Source: an uncultured Gemmatimonadota bacterium
Lineage (GTDB): Bacteria; Gemmatimonadota; Gemmatimonadetes; Gemmatimonadales; Gemmatimonadaceae
DNA: 6,887 bases
Assembly (NCBI GenBank): GCA_946479995.1
Contig: CAMLIU010000084.1
Coordinates: forward strand, 1-6,887
Reading direction: 5' to 3'
Under the pieces are notes generated by a model, which searched no databases, was not told where the DNA came from, and was given only the letters and a program-made list of their open reading frames with translations. Below, in pieces: positions 6,273 through 6,887 of the stretch (the stretch's first letter is position 1; the number at the start of each line of letters is the position of its first letter). The position numbers and the translations under genes were made by a program.

Positions 6273-6778
6273 GTGGTCCAGTGAGCAGGATCGAGCGAGA
6301 GGAACTCCACCTGGCGCGAGTCGAGGTCGAGGATGGCAGCCTTCGGCGTGCCGTAGAGCCACCCGCAGCACTCGCCGGGATTCACGATCAGCGTGTCCCC
6401 GCGCGTCTTCAGCTCCTGCTGGTGGGTGAACCCGTGGATGACGACGCCGTGCGATTCGATGCTCCGCGGTTGCACGTCGGCGATGTCGTGCACGAGCAGG
6501 ATGCGCTCACCGCCGAGCTCGAACGAGTGCGGCCCCTCGAACAGCTCGGCACCGAAGCCGGCGGTCGCCTTCGCGAGCAGGCCCTGCGTGTCGCCGTCAT
6601 TGCGGCCGAACACGCCCGCCAGCGTCATGCTGGCGTCCTTGATGGGGTTGAGCGCGAACGGTGCGCAGTAGTCACCCGCGTGGAGCAGCATCGAGACGCC
6701 GGCTTCCTGCATCAGCCTCACGAACTCGGCGATCGCCGGCAGCCGGTCGTGGCTGTCCGCCATCAGTCCCACACGCAT
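6269..6778 (-). CDS. YfcE/MJ0936-family metallophosphoesterase
   Basis: A 169-residue calcineurin-like phosphodiesterase or phosphatase, cytoplasmic, with two metal ions. All the family's metal ligands are visible: Asp8 and His10 in MADSHD, Asp36 in HAGDY, Asn60 in GRND, His97 in LVHD, and His115 and His119 in [17 protein letters not shown] (133-143) is typical of the MJ0936-like subgroup. Related proteins hydrolyse artificial phosphodiesters in vitro, but natural substrates are mostly unknown and none can be named here. ATG at 6778 is preferred over an in-frame ATG at 6793. GGAGG lies eight bases ahead of it, its A is the last base of the upstream gene's TGA, and the shorter protein starts directly at the first beta strand. 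The tight link to guaA suggests co-expression, perhaps related to nucleotide metabolism, but this is only guilt by association. Confidence 0.9.
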   Translation of the reverse strand: MRVGLMADSHDRLPAIAEFVRLMQEAGVSMLLHAGDYCAPFALNPIKDASMTLAGVFGRNDGDTQGLLAKATAGFGAELFEGPHSFELGGERILLVHDIADVQPRSIESHGVVIHGFTHQQELKTRGDTLIVNPGECCGWLYGTPKAAILDLDSRQVEFLSLDPAHWTT

Positions 6779-6887
6779 CAGGCCTGCCTCCATTCGGGGT
6801 CGTCCTGCTCGAGATGCACGAGATCGTCATAGCGCTCCCGTGCCGTCACGACGGCGTACCGGTCGGCGTCGACCAGCACTTCCGCGC
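6778..6887 (-). CDS. C-terminal end of an unrecognised protein (5' part outside window)
   Basis: Only the last 36 codons are present. In the frame that stops at 6780-6778 they read from AEVLVDADRYAVV to an acidic tail DDPEWRQA. I do not recognise the family from so little. The evidence that it is coding is indirect: the frame is open to the window edge, it is rich in G/C at third positions like the other genes, and its TGA overlaps the next ATG by one base (TGATG), as expected within an operon. The Shine-Dalgarno sequence of the next gene lies inside its last codons. Confidence 0.6.
   Translation of the reverse strand, partial: AEVLVDADRYAVVTARERYDDLVHLEQDDPEWRQA
6787..6791 (-). promoter_or_regulatory. 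Ribosome binding site deciding the phosphoesterase start
   Basis: GGAGG is the strongest Shine-Dalgarno sequence in the window. It sits eight bases before ATG 6778 and actually overlaps the alternative ATG at 6793, which therefore cannot use it. This settles the start in favour of 6778. Confidence 0.75.

Noticed and set aside
6273..6371. N-terminal extension of guaA by 33 codons
   Set aside because: The extra sequence has no likeness to GMP synthases and only reads the phosphoesterase gene in another frame. The ATGA overlap and the family start support 6272.

Overview
This is a GC-rich bacterial chromosomal segment of housekeeping genes with no sign of mobile DNA. Strong GC bias, compact gene packing, a one-piece tmRNA, and the mix of an orphan EIIA-Ntr-like protein, a LarB and a GAF-GAF-GGDEF protein would fit a soil-type high-GC phylum such as Gemmatimonadota. 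That placement is an inference from overall impression, not from a marker comparison.

Layout. Almost everything reads on the minus strand. The right block (6887 down to 4722) is a tight run. It starts with the 3' end of an unrecognised gene, whose TGA shares one base with the ATG of a small YfcE/MJ0936-type metallophosphoesterase. That gene's TGA in turn overlaps the ATG of guaA (GMP synthase) as ATGA. Facing guaA is a short plus-strand gene for an EIIA-Ntr-like PTS protein (4046-4498), with its own TTGACA/GATAGT promoter. Between these convergent genes lies a 223-base stretch holding five hairpins in a row, separated by copies of a short TCGTYTGACC-like motif. This is the least ordinary part of the window.

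The left block begins at 3904 with a DusB-type tRNA-dihydrouridine synthase. It overlaps larB by ATGA, and larB is followed after 35 bases by a membrane-anchored GAF-GAF-GGDEF diguanylate cyclase. These three look like one operon. Beyond them, on the same strand, is ssrA (tmRNA). Its 5' end is near 345, its tag frame encodes ANDNFALAA, and its last bases (end of the T stem and the 3' acceptor strand) lie outside the window.

How the genes relate. The set covers translation quality (tmRNA, Dus), GMP supply (guaA), GTP-derived second messenger signalling (diguanylate cyclase), and nickel-pincer cofactor chemistry (LarB). Apart from the translational overlaps there is no evidence that they form one pathway. 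I found no convincing new defence or mobile system. The best leads are the hairpin array and a larB that has no larA, larC or larE beside it here.
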